From a virus: a DNA stretch of 41,279 nt. This document shows, piece by piece, positions 13,004 to 20,430 of the stretch. Location of the stretch: positions 1 through 41,279 of IMG/VR virus record IMGVR_UViG_3300025769_000269. One strand, written 5' to 3'. The notes beneath the pieces were generated by a model. The model had not been told where the DNA came from and did no database searches. It saw only the letters and a program-made list of their open reading frames with translations. Positions within the stretch are counted from its first letter, which is position 1. Every line of letters starts with the position of its first letter. A program made the position numbers and the translations under genes.

Positions 13004-14524
13004 TCATGCTGGTATTTGATAACCTCTGCTGTACATCGGGTGTATCAAATGAAGATGTTGTAAAGCGCGAGTAAGACCCACATAAAACACGCGAGCTTCA
13101 TCCAAATGTTCGTTCTCAAACTTACGCCACATAGAATAGGAACGGCGCATAGTATCAGTGAGAAGCATAACATTATTCGCCTGAGCTCCTTTTGCAGAAT
13201 GAATCGTTGAGATTCGAATGCGTGGCTCTTCTGTAAGTGACTCCCCCTTACGCAAACAGGCTTTGATATAGCGTTTATCAGTATCTGATATTTTGCCTAA
13301 CCCCTCATCCCATGGGAGGCTGTGCAATAAGCCGTGGAAATCTAATAACTCCTGCATCCCGTAGCGTTGGTCAGATTGGCCTTTGCTAAAAGTCTTATGA
13401 CCATACTCAACCTGAGTACCTAACAGCATCTGGCTGTAGACAGTACGCACTTGTTCAGCCGTTAAACTTCCACCACTTCTCAAGTTTTCCCAGAGGCGAA
13501 CGGCTTCAAGAACTTTACCGTCTATTGATTTACTGCCATTGTAAATATAGAGGTGGCCACGGCGACGAACTTCTTCCTCTATTTGTTTAGCCCCTCGGGT
13601 TGTACGACTAAGTAAGAGCCAATCACCATCGGCCATGTTAACTTCTTCGGAGTGGCGATGCCAATGGACAAACCCATTCTCATCCCGTGGGTTGAATTGT
13701 TTGGGGCGGCGATTGACGACGCGCTGAATTACTTTCTGGCTAAGTGTGTGATGCAAGGCGGGTATCCTGTAACTTTGATCCAGGACAGTAACACTACCTT
13801 CCAGTCCTATGAAGTAGTCTACATCTGCACCCGCATAACGGAAGATGGCTTGGTCATCATCGCCAGCCACAAATATCTCTTTGCAGTTGGCCTGTAACAG
13901 ACGCACCATTTTCCATTGCAAAGGTGATAAATCTTGCGCTTCATCAATAAACACCACCTCTAGTTTCGGGGCTAACTCCCTATAACAGAACTGCTCAAGC
14001 ATATCCGTATAATCAAATAGGTGGTATCTATCTTTCCAAGCCTTTAAGCCACGGTCAACATAATCAACTCTAGCCCAATCTGTTTTAAGTGGCACGGTAG
14101 AAGCATTGTATACCTGACGCAATGGCTGTTGCTGGATACGAGCAATGTTTATGATTTCAAGGAACTTATCCCCATAGCCAAAGTCTTTGTACGGACCTTG
14201 GTCTACAGGTTGGTTACTTCCAAAAAAGCCACCAATCTTTAACCAATCACCTATTTCTGAATATTTGTCAGAGGTCATTATTTGGTTTTGGTTGATACCC
14301 ATCTGCATGAACGCTAGACTGTGTAGCGTACGGAAAAAGGGTAGGTCGCGCCTGTGCAGTTTAAACTTATCACAAGCGCGGTCTATGGCTTCACTAGCGG
14401 CACGGCGAGTAAAGCCAAAGTAACCGATACGATCAGGAGCGACACCTTTTTGCAAATACTCTTCGACCTTATTGAGGAGGTATGTTGTTTTCCCTGTCCC
14501 TGGAGGTCCGAGTATAATGTTCAT
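13004..14524 (-). CDS. UvrD/Rep-family SF1 DNA helicase
   Basis: A 506-residue ATP-dependent 3'-5' DNA helicase of superfamily 1A. Motifs in order: Walker A GPPGTGKTT (6-14), Ia FGFTRRAASEA (37-47), Walker B FIDEAQDLS (192-200), motif III GDDDQAIFRYAGA (221-233), motif IV QSYR near 248, motif V STIHSAKGAQANNV and motif VI RVFYVGLTRALQ near the C-terminus. It is shorter than UvrD (about 720), as in phage versions with trimmed accessory domains. The ATG overlaps the primase stop as TAATG, so it is coupled to primase and most likely serves replication. Confidence 0.95.
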   Translation of the reverse strand: MNIILGPPGTGKTTYLLNKVEEYLQKGVAPDRIGYFGFTRRAASEAIDRACDKFKLHRRDLPFFRTLHSLAFMQMGINQNQIMTSDKYSEIGDWLKIGGFFGSNQPVDQGPYKDFGYGDKFLEIINIARIQQQPLRQVYNASTVPLKTDWARVDYVDRGLKAWKDRYHLFDYTDMLEQFCYRELAPKLEVVFIDEAQDLSPLQWKMVRLLQANCKEIFVAGDDDQAIFRYAGADVDYFIGLEGSVTVLDQSYRIPALHHTLSQKVIQRVVNRRPKQFNPRDENGFVHWHRHSEEVNMADGDWLLLSRTTRGAKQIEEEVRRRGHLYIYNGSKSIDGKVLEAVRLWENLRSGGSLTAEQVRTVYSQMLLGTQVEYGHKTFSKGQSDQRYGMQELLDFHGLLHSLPWDEGLGKISDTDKRYIKACLRKGESLTEEPRIRISTIHSAKGAQANNVMLLTDTMRRSYSMWRKFENEHLDEARVFYVGLTRALQHLHLIHPMYSRGYQIPA

Positions 14525-16038
14525 TATAATATGTCGTCCTGCTGAGGTAAGTCAGGCAGTTGCATTGGCTCATCGTCATCAGCAAAGAACTCCTGCGGTA
14601 GTGACCACACATGGATACCTTTACCTTTTATTCGCCAAAACATTTTTTCTGCTTCCATGCCCTGAAGCCTCAGCGTAATTTTGTTGGAGGTGTAGTGGTT
14701 AAAATCATTAACGGTCAAGTGTTTCTTAATATCCTTAACTTGGAAATATACATTTCCTTCCGACCAAACTGCTACACCCTGTAATATGTCTTCACGCTCT
14801 ACACCTTTAGCTCTATCAGTGCAGAACTGTGATAACAGGTCTTCAAACTCGCCTTTAATAGTAGCATCAGGTGGTACTTCTACAATGGTTAAGTTATCTA
14901 ATAGCAGTTGTATTCTGGTCTGCCATGCTCTTTGGCTGACAGCGATAGGTAATTTATTGATTTGTGCCACACAATCTTTTTGGAAGCGTGTTTGACTAAT
15001 CAATCCATCAGTGCTTAATTCAACACGCTGGCCATCTACATCCAATATCCAAATTGGTGGGTCACCATCAATCTTGGTAAGGCTGGACATTTGGTTTTGG
15101 ATACCCGCTGGACCAACACCATATTTGCGAGTAACGCATAGATCCTTATTACAAAAGGGTTTGATAGGTTGGTCGTCACATTTGTAATAGTAATCCTTGC
15201 GCTGTAATTGTTTGATTACTGCCCCAACTTCTGTATGACTGAGGGGTGGATGCAAATACTCAACATTGTAACGCTGGATTAAGGCTTCCCAATTATCCGC
15301 GTCAAACATCCGCGCATACACACCAAGGTTAAAGAGAGCATTGTTCCGTGAGCCTTCGCCAAAGCCCTGCTGACAAAGTTCATTCAAGCATGGTGGACCA
15401 TCCTTTAACTTAGGCTCTGGTTCGGATATACGGTACTTAGCAAAGTCTTCAGGGCTAATTTTGTTACGGGAGGCTTTGGTCACAAACTCTTCAGGTGACA
15501 TAAGTTCACCCTTAAAGTCGTACACTGACCGTGTGCTCAAGTCGCCTTTGAAGTAAGGCATATTCAAACCATTACCTGTATCACCACGGTCTACAAGAAT
15601 GGTTGATTGTTTGGGGAATATCTCACCTTCGGCATGACCAAGTGATGCGGCAAGCTCAGTAAGTTTGGATTGTACAAACTCGGCTTTTAGCGCATCTGTA
15701 AAAAAGAAATAAATATGTGCGCCACCAGATTTACTGCGACCCACCCATCCTATAATTTTGGCATCTTTGAGTTTATTAACAAGAGCCTTATGGTCAACAT
15801 CATAGGTATCAATATCAATCGCACCCCACATACAAAGGTTGTCATCGCGTATGGGGATAATGCCTAGCCCTTGCTTACCATCTAGGTGCTGTTGCCAAAG
15901 TTCTTCAGTTGGTGGCTGTTTTATGATTTTGTAAACGCCAAGCCGCTTGCCATCACTGCGCTGTTCGTCAGGATTAAACACGCCATGCGCTCGTTTGTTG
16001 CCATCAAATAGCTTTAGAAATTTCTCTGCTAAAGACAT
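14524..16038 (-). CDS. Primase/polymerase of the archaeo-eukaryotic (AEP) superfamily
   Basis: A 504-residue DNA primase, probably PrimPol-like. The N-terminal domain has the metal-binding D75 and D77 in WGAIDIDTYDVD, the SKSGGAHIYFFF motif (102-113) that contacts the nucleotide, and TILVDRGDTGNG further on. The middle contains RNNALFNLGVYARMF, typical of the helical domain that follows AEP domains, and a CDDQPIKPFCNKDLC region that could be a zinc-binding element. The C-terminal part probably substitutes for a helicase-interaction domain; no Walker motif is seen. GGAGTAAGAT precedes the ATG. Coupled with the UvrD-like helicase. Confidence 0.88.
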   Translation of the reverse strand: MSLAEKFLKLFDGNKRAHGVFNPDEQRSDGKRLGVYKIIKQPPTEELWQQHLDGKQGLGIIPIRDDNLCMWGAIDIDTYDVDHKALVNKLKDAKIIGWVGRSKSGGAHIYFFFTDALKAEFVQSKLTELAASLGHAEGEIFPKQSTILVDRGDTGNGLNMPYFKGDLSTRSVYDFKGELMSPEEFVTKASRNKISPEDFAKYRISEPEPKLKDGPPCLNELCQQGFGEGSRNNALFNLGVYARMFDADNWEALIQRYNVEYLHPPLSHTEVGAVIKQLQRKDYYYKCDDQPIKPFCNKDLCVTRKYGVGPAGIQNQMSSLTKIDGDPPIWILDVDGQRVELSTDGLISQTRFQKDCVAQINKLPIAVSQRAWQTRIQLLLDNLTIVEVPPDATIKGEFEDLLSQFCTDRAKGVEREDILQGVAVWSEGNVYFQVKDIKKHLTVNDFNHYTSNKITLRLQGMEAEKMFWRIKGKGIHVWSLPQEFFADDDEPMQLPDLPQQDDIL

Positions 16039-16053
16039 ATCTTACTCCAGTAT

Positions 16054-16098
16054 AAAAAAGGTGGGAGAGTAGTTAGGCAGACTCCCGACTACCCTCCC
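16054..16098 (-). terminator. Factor-independent terminator after the SSB-like gene
   Basis: On the minus strand GGGAGGGTAGT pairs with ACTACTCTCCC (one G-U), leaving a 14-base loop, followed by ACC and TTTTTT. The arms are 16063-16073 and 16088-16098; the T run is the complement of the six A at 16054-16059. It lies about 35 bases after the stop of the SSB-like gene, and would limit readthrough into primase, giving more SSB than primase. Confidence 0.75.
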
Positions 16099-16101
16099 GA
16101 G

Positions 16102-16130
16102 CAACTATGGGCGATCAACTCCCATAGTTG
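16102..16130 (-). terminator. Second hairpin after the SSB-like gene
   Basis: A perfect 10-bp stem, CAACTATGGG at 16102-16111 and CCCATAGTTG at 16121-16130, with a 9-base loop. It lies directly after the SSB-like stop codon and before the T-tailed hairpin, so the two may act in tandem as terminator or as mRNA end protection. Confidence 0.6.
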
Positions 16131-16133
16131 AAC

Positions 16134-16946
16134 TTAAAACGGCACATCGTCATCATCGGCTACAGAACCATTGCTCTGCTGTGCTGATTCAGTGGGTGCT
16201 TGTTCTTTTACCTCTACCTCACCAGCCTTTACCGATTTTGCAAACGCTACCGCCATTTCAAACACAGAATTATCTTGGTCATCTGCAAGGTTAAGTGGAC
16301 CAATTTTGTTGATTTCCCAACCAAACCAGTTACCCTTATCATTGCTTTCTGCAACAGTGCCGAGCTGATAGCTGTGCGACATCATTGGCAGAGTGAACGG
16401 ACCATTCTTACCCTGTGCTGTAAGAGATTGCATTTGTGTAACCCACTTACGAGCTTTCTTGAGTTGGGTGCTAGACATTGTGATCAAACAACGCTGAGGA
16501 CCATCCTCATCAAGCAGGATTACAAAGAACTGCGCTGTGTTAGTCAGGATATTACCATTAGGCAAAATATACTCACCACGCTCGTTTTTGGTTGTCGTAT
16601 TGACAATATCATCATCGGGTGAATAAGAGCCAAAATAGCCACCACCCTTTTCACGCGGAGCCCACTCAACATAACGACGGTTGTAGTAACATGGCACTAC
16701 AGTCACGCCCTTTTCACCATCGTATGCTTTATTGGCTACCGTATTGAAGATCATGCCAGCTTCTGCACCATCAACATATGCGCCATCACGCTTATTAACT
16801 TGTGGGCTGAGTTGTGCGAGGATACGCAGGAATGGGATTGCCATATCCTGTGATGTTGTTTCCTCAAAACCCAAACCACCCATATCCTCAAACTGAGATG
16901 CCATCGCTACCGCAGTTGATTCTTTCTTTGCTACTTCTGTGGCCAT
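16134..16946 (-). CDS. Probable single-stranded DNA-binding protein
   Basis: A 270-residue protein with an N-terminal disordered segment, a beta-rich core (residues about 45-235) and an acidic tail ending ADDDDVPF, which matches the C-terminal tip that SSB proteins use to recruit replication partners. The core, with VVPCYYNRRYVEWAPREKGG and SSTQLKKARKWVTQMQ, resembles the SSB-like proteins of marine podoviruses rather than E. coli SSB. GGAGGTAAGT supports the start. It is followed by two hairpins, one with a T run. Likely coats ssDNA at the replication fork. Confidence 0.75.
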   Translation of the reverse strand: MATEVAKKESTAVAMASQFEDMGGLGFEETTSQDMAIPFLRILAQLSPQVNKRDGAYVDGAEAGMIFNTVANKAYDGEKGVTVVPCYYNRRYVEWAPREKGGGYFGSYSPDDDIVNTTTKNERGEYILPNGNILTNTAQFFVILLDEDGPQRCLITMSSTQLKKARKWVTQMQSLTAQGKNGPFTLPMMSHSYQLGTVAESNDKGNWFGWEINKIGPLNLADDQDNSVFEMAVAFAKSVKAGEVEVKEQAPTESAQQSNGSVADDDDVPF

Positions 16947-16948
16947 AC

Positions 16949-17491
16949 TTACCTCCGTATCTTGGCTCGCTGTCCCACGAATATACCCAACAGGTCGTAT
17001 GGTAGGTTTTCACCTTTTTCAACCTGTTCCTTAACAAAAGACTTGAGCGTCATGGGTTCAACCCAAGTCTTAGTTTGAGTTGCCATACCGCGCTGGTCGA
17101 GCTCGGCAAGCAAATCTTTGGCAAGGTTATCCTCGCCACGCCCAAAGGCCGCTGTTACATGGTTCTTGATTAATGAGCCATGCCCTGCTTCAGTAAGCCA
17201 TTGAAAGGCTTCATCAGCACGGTCTTTGGAAATGCTGGCACTGTAATAAGGTGAAACACTTATTTCACTACCATCATCCATTTTTAACTGAGACATACCA
17301 TGCTCATCCATCGCGGCTGGGAGTAAATCCTCAGCAATTTTGCGATGTTCACGCTTGGCATCTTTCAGCTCTTCTTCTAGATCAGCGATCCGTTTTTCCA
17401 AGGCAAGTTGTTGTTTGCATAGGTTACTGATAGTGCTGATACCAGATTGATTTATGCTGGTTAGGTCTCCAGCCACACTTTCAAAGTCCAT
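16949..17491 (-). CDS. Conserved coiled-coil phage protein next to SSB
   Basis: A 180-residue protein. Residues 25-60 form a strong coiled coil (LALEKRIADLEEELKDAKRE), followed by a mixed domain with MSQLKMDDGSEISVSPYYSA and a C-terminal helical region. A gene of this kind commonly precedes SSB in marine phage replication regions, but no function is known. AGGAGGTCCAAA precedes the ATG and the stop lies 2 bases before the SSB-like start, so a partnership in replication or recombination is likely by position. Confidence 0.7.
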   Translation of the reverse strand: MDFESVAGDLTSINQSGISTISNLCKQQLALEKRIADLEEELKDAKREHRKIAEDLLPAAMDEHGMSQLKMDDGSEISVSPYYSASISKDRADEAFQWLTEAGHGSLIKNHVTAAFGRGEDNLAKDLLAELDQRGMATQTKTWVEPMTLKSFVKEQVEKGENLPYDLLGIFVGQRAKIRR

Positions 17492-17813
17492 TTTGGACCT
17501 CCTTCCTATGATACAAGTCCACTTCCAAAGGGTAGTAGCGTTCTTCTAACCTATCCCACTTGAGTGCTTTGAACCTACCATTGTTACGCCGTGCCGCTTC
17601 TGCACAGGCAATACCAATGCACAAAGGGTCACCAGATAACAAAATGTAATCCTCGTCACAAAAGTTGCGAAGGCCACGATGAATTCTACGAACCGTCGGC
17701 TGAGTGCTAAATGAAACTTGCTCCTTGGCAGGAACAAGTATTTGCAAGTCACCAAAAGCAACTGCATCTGTGATATCTCTACCACGCACTTCTTGTGTTA
17801 TGTAGACTGTCAC
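17481..17813 (-). CDS. Conserved small phage protein, first gene of the early operon (GTG start)
   Basis: A 110-residue protein beginning at GTG 17813, with GGAG nine bases ahead. Recognisable conserved segments are YILLSGDPLCIGIACAEA and NNGRFKALKWDRLEERYYPL, known to me from other phages without function. It is the first gene read leftwards from the divergent region, so it is probably among the earliest expressed. It overlaps the coiled-coil gene by 11 bases. Confidence 0.7.
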   Translation of the reverse strand: MTVYITQEVRGRDITDAVAFGDLQILVPAKEQVSFSTQPTVRRIHRGLRNFCDEDYILLSGDPLCIGIACAEAARRNNGRFKALKWDRLEERYYPLEVDLYHRKEVQNGL

Positions 17814-17868
17814 GGCTTTCTACTCCGTTTGCTTTCTACGCTGGGCAGGATTACCCAACACCCCTACA

Positions 17869-17892
17869 TTACACTTTTATAAATAGGTGTAA
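17869..17892. promoter_or_regulatory. Inverted repeat, possible operator
   Basis: TTACAC and GTGTAA are perfect complements separated by 12 A/T-rich bases containing TTTATAAATA. The spacing of about 1.7 helical turns between half-site centres suits a dimeric repressor. It lies about 55-80 bases ahead of the leftward GTG start, where a promoter would sit. Confidence 0.45.
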
Positions 17893-17930
17893 AACATAAA
17901 TGTTATCGTTACGATTAATCCGATATTTTA

Positions 17931-17951
17931 ATATCTGATATCTGATATCTG
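17931..17951 (+). repeat. Three tandem ATATCTG heptamers (iteron-like)
   Basis: Three exact, contiguous copies of the 7-base unit, preceded by ATATTTTA. They lie in the middle of the divergent AT-rich region. Short iterated sites of this kind bind initiators or regulators in other replicons; here the binding protein is unknown. Confidence 0.7.
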
Positions 17952-18074
17952 GGTTTTATCCAAAAACAAATACTTACTTTGACTGGTCGCGCGGATTAAA
18001 AACAGATACAAAAACATATGCAGTTTTTTGCGTTCGGTGCTATTATACAAAAGTACCCATTAGAAAGCGGTGTT

Positions 18075-19511
18075 ATGCGTTACAAATTTAAATTCCAGCC
18101 CTATGAGCACCAGCTCGAGGCTTTGAAAAAATCTTGGAACAAGCCAGAATTTGCCTACTTCATGGATATGGGGACAGGTAAATCAAAAGTGCTTATTGAT
18201 AATATGTGTGTGCTGTATGACCGAGGTGAGATTACGGCGGCATTGATAATCGCCCCCAAAGGTGTGTACCGAAACTGGGAAAAAGGTGAACTGCCCACGC
18301 ACATTCCAGACCATGTTATGTATGACACGGTGCTGTGGAATCCTAGCCAAACCAAAACACAACTTGAAAAACAAAAGACCCTGTTTTTCCCCGACGATAA
18401 CCTCAAGATCTTTGTTATGAATGTTGAAGCCTTCAGTACAAAGAAGGGTTGCGATATTGCCGAGCGTTTTATCAATGCTCACAAATGTCTTATGGCTGTA
18501 GATGAAAGCACTACCATAAAAAGCAAGGATGCTAAACGCACTAAGAACATTGTGAAGATAGGCAAAAACGCTACCTTCAAACGCATACTAACGGGGTCAC
18601 CAGTAACCAAAAGCCCTATGGATTTGTATACACAATGTGAGTTCCTTGATCCATGGTTACTTGGCCACAGTAGTTACTTTAGCTTCCAATACGAGTATGC
18701 CGTGGTGCAACGCCGCACAATGGGAGCGCATAGTTTTAACCAAGTAGTAGGATACCGTAACCTTGATAAACTCAACGGTGTTCTAGAAAACTTTAGTTTC
18801 CGTGTAAAGAAAGAAGACTGCTTAGACTTGCCCGATAAAGTGTATATCAAACGCAGTGTGGAACTTACCACTGAACAAAAATCGGTATATTCAAGCCTTA
18901 AAACATTTGCCCTTGCCATGCTTGAGGAAGGTTCTGTAACCACAGATACAATCCTTACGCAACTGCTCAGGCTACAGCAAGTTTGCTCAGGCCATGTGCG
19001 AATGGACGATGGTGAAATGAAAATATTTGATTCAGCTAAGTTACCTGAACTAATGTCCGTTCTAGAAGAAGTAGATGGTAAGGTTATCATTTGGGCTAAC
19101 TTTACACATGACATTAAGAATATTGAGCAAGCCATTGCAAAGGTTTACGGCGAACAATCAGTAGCCACTTATTACGGTGAAACCGAGAGTGATGAGCGAC
19201 AGGAAATTGTTAACCGTTTCCAAGACCCTAACGACCCATTGACTTATTTTGTAGGGCAACCACGGACAGGTGGTTATGGCCTAACATTGACAGAAGCTAA
19301 AACTGTGGTGTATTACAGCAATAACTTTGACCTTGAAATACGGTTACAAAGCGAAGATAGAGCGCACCGTATCGGGCAAACTAGCAAAGTAACATATATT
19401 GATATTGTAGCGGAAGACACAGTCGACGAGCGTATCTTGAAAGCCTTGCGGAATAAAATCAATATAGCAAGCCAAGTCCTCGCAGAAGACTTTAGAGATT
19501 GGATTGTTTAA
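18075..19511 (+). CDS. SNF2/DEAD-like superfamily 2 helicase (DEXDc)
   Basis: A 478-residue ATPase, the only plus-strand gene. I start at ATG 18075 because TAGAAAGCGG lies just ahead, as for other early genes; an upstream ATG would add 19 residues without a ribosome site. Motifs: FQPYEHQLEAL (Q-like), Walker A DMGTGKSKVL (31-40), Ia APKGVYRNW (60-68), Walker B AVDESTTIKS (141-150), III LTGSPVTKSPMDLY, V GYGLTLTEAKTVVYYS and VI RAHRIGQTSKVTYIDIVAED. This is the SNF2-type architecture common in HMO-2011-like marine phages. It probably remodels replication or recombination intermediates. Its stop codon overlaps the convergent neighbour's stop. Confidence 0.92.
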   Translation: MRYKFKFQPYEHQLEALKKSWNKPEFAYFMDMGTGKSKVLIDNMCVLYDRGEITAALIIAPKGVYRNWEKGELPTHIPDHVMYDTVLWNPSQTKTQLEKQKTLFFPDDNLKIFVMNVEAFSTKKGCDIAERFINAHKCLMAVDESTTIKSKDAKRTKNIVKIGKNATFKRILTGSPVTKSPMDLYTQCEFLDPWLLGHSSYFSFQYEYAVVQRRTMGAHSFNQVVGYRNLDKLNGVLENFSFRVKKEDCLDLPDKVYIKRSVELTTEQKSVYSSLKTFALAMLEEGSVTTDTILTQLLRLQQVCSGHVRMDDGEMKIFDSAKLPELMSVLEEVDGKVIIWANFTHDIKNIEQAIAKVYGEQSVATYYGETESDERQEIVNRFQDPNDPLTYFVGQPRTGGYGLTLTEAKTVVYYSNNFDLEIRLQSEDRAHRIGQTSKVTYIDIVAEDTVDERILKALRNKINIASQVLAEDFRDWIV

Positions 19512-19981
19512 TTCTGTTTGCTTTTCATAAGCCAAATGAACCCAAACAGCAATGCCGCTCCAGTAACAATGGCTAAAATGATTACTACTATTTCAATAAA
19601 CTTTTGCCTACGCTCGCGCTGTCGGTAAATTGTTTCTTGGCGTTGTTTACGGATTTGGCCTTCCATTGAAATAAGCTCATCCCATGCTTTTGAACCAATG
19701 GTGAATTGCAACCACTGTTTAAGTTCATCTCGCTGTGCTTGAGCTTTTTTCTTTGCGGCGAAGGCTTCTATCGCTTCTTGTTCTACAGACTTACTGCTGA
19801 TTATTTTCTTAAAAATAGGTGGGTTTTTAGCTTCTTTTTCAGCTTGCTCAATATCGGAAAGCGCACCCATCCACCTTGATAAATCACTAGCCATGGATTC
19901 AAGGTCGCGACCTATGGCGAAACCTCTTTTAAGCGCACCGAAAGCCGCTGAAGCGGTCGCCATTGCGCTTACAGGATCCAT
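19508..19981 (-). CDS. C-terminally membrane-anchored protein, last gene of the late operon
   Basis: A 157-residue protein. The N-terminal 60 residues are mixed (MATASAAFGALKRGF), residues 60-125 are helical and charged with KKKAQAQRDELKQW and QIRKQRQETIYRQRERRQK, and residues 130-152 are one transmembrane helix (VVIILAIVTGAALLFGF) near the C-terminus. This type is common next to lysozyme in marine phages. It may be a lysis or membrane-tethering protein (spanin- or holin-like), but neither is shown. Its TAA overlaps the helicase TAA on the other strand. Starts 2 bases after the lysozyme stop. Confidence 0.7.
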   Translation of the reverse strand: MDPVSAMATASAAFGALKRGFAIGRDLESMASDLSRWMGALSDIEQAEKEAKNPPIFKKIISSKSVEQEAIEAFAAKKKAQAQRDELKQWLQFTIGSKAWDELISMEGQIRKQRQETIYRQRERRQKFIEIVVIILAIVTGAALLFGFIWLMKSKQN

Positions 19982-19983
19982 AA

Positions 19984-20427
19984 TTAGTACACTGCTCGCA
20001 TACGGTCTACAAGCCGTTGTGCTCTATTAGTAACTTGCTGATACCAGCGTGAGTCAACCATTTCATCAGCGGCTTTATTCCAATCACGAGCATCCACACC
20101 AGCTTTCATTCCTTTAAATTTGCTGAGGCGTGGTCTGCCCATATTGAACATCATGTTTGCAATTATGTGTTGGACTTCTTCCGGAAGCGTTTCAAAATCT
20201 TCATAGAGCGTATTGCAGTCATCCAGTACAATACCCATGTCTGTATTGAATGCCTGTATGACACGAGCTTCGCTGACACTCGTCCCGACTTCTGCTCCAT
20301 GCTCTGGATCCGTTTCGCTAATAAGATGGCCAATACCAAAAGTAGGGTAGCCAAGATGATCCAAGTAAATATCATACCTACACCCCTCATCTGCTTCTAT
20401 TTCTTTGCGTAATTGCTCTAAATTCAT
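19984..20427 (-). CDS. Endolysin, GH24 (T4-type) lysozyme
   Basis: A 147-residue muramidase that cleaves peptidoglycan at lysis. The catalytic triad of T4 lysozyme (E11, D20, T26) has exact spaced equivalents here at E14, D23 and T29 (ADEGCRYDIYLDHLGYPTFG), followed by IGHLI. The C-terminal helices include MMFNMGRPRLSKFKGM and SRWYQQVTNRAQRLVDRM. There is no signal peptide or N-terminal anchor, so it needs a holin for release. It follows the 1056-residue virion gene with 3 bases between them and precedes the membrane-anchored gene. Confidence 0.92.
   Translation of the reverse strand: MNLEQLRKEIEADEGCRYDIYLDHLGYPTFGIGHLISETDPEHGAEVGTSVSEARVIQAFNTDMGIVLDDCNTLYEDFETLPEEVQHIIANMMFNMGRPRLSKFKGMKAGVDARDWNKAADEMVDSRWYQQVTNRAQRLVDRMRAVY
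20163..20375 (-). CDS. Possible embedded membrane protein in another frame of the lysozyme gene
   Basis: A 70-residue frame lies wholly inside the lysozyme gene. From ATG 20375, with GAGGGG 7 bases ahead, it starts MIFTWIILATLLLVLAILLA, a strong single transmembrane helix, followed by a positively charged tail. Embedded lysis genes are known in other phages (for example Rz1 within Rz). The shifted frame of a conserved Tyr/Ile/Leu-rich enzyme segment can look hydrophobic by chance, so this is only a candidate holin or spanin subunit. Confidence 0.25.
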   Translation of the reverse strand: MIFTWIILATLLLVLAILLAKRIQSMEQKSGRVSAKLVSYRHSIQTWVLYWMTAIRSMKILKRFRKKSNT

Positions 20428-20430
20428 AAC

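Larger units (their letters stand above)
17814..18074. promoter_or_regulatory. Divergent promoter region, possible origin
   Basis: The only divergent intergenic region of the window, about 260 bases between the leftward early operon and the rightward helicase. It is AT rich and contains a 6-bp inverted repeat TTACAC (17869-17874) and GTGTAA (17887-17892) around a TTTTAT core, three tandem ATATCTG copies (17931-17951), and TAGAAAG elements at both edges (17816-17822, 17834-17840 on the minus side, 18061-18067 on the plus side). An extended -10 TGCTATTAT lies at about 18036-18044 for the helicase. Likely the main early regulatory hub. Confidence 0.6.
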
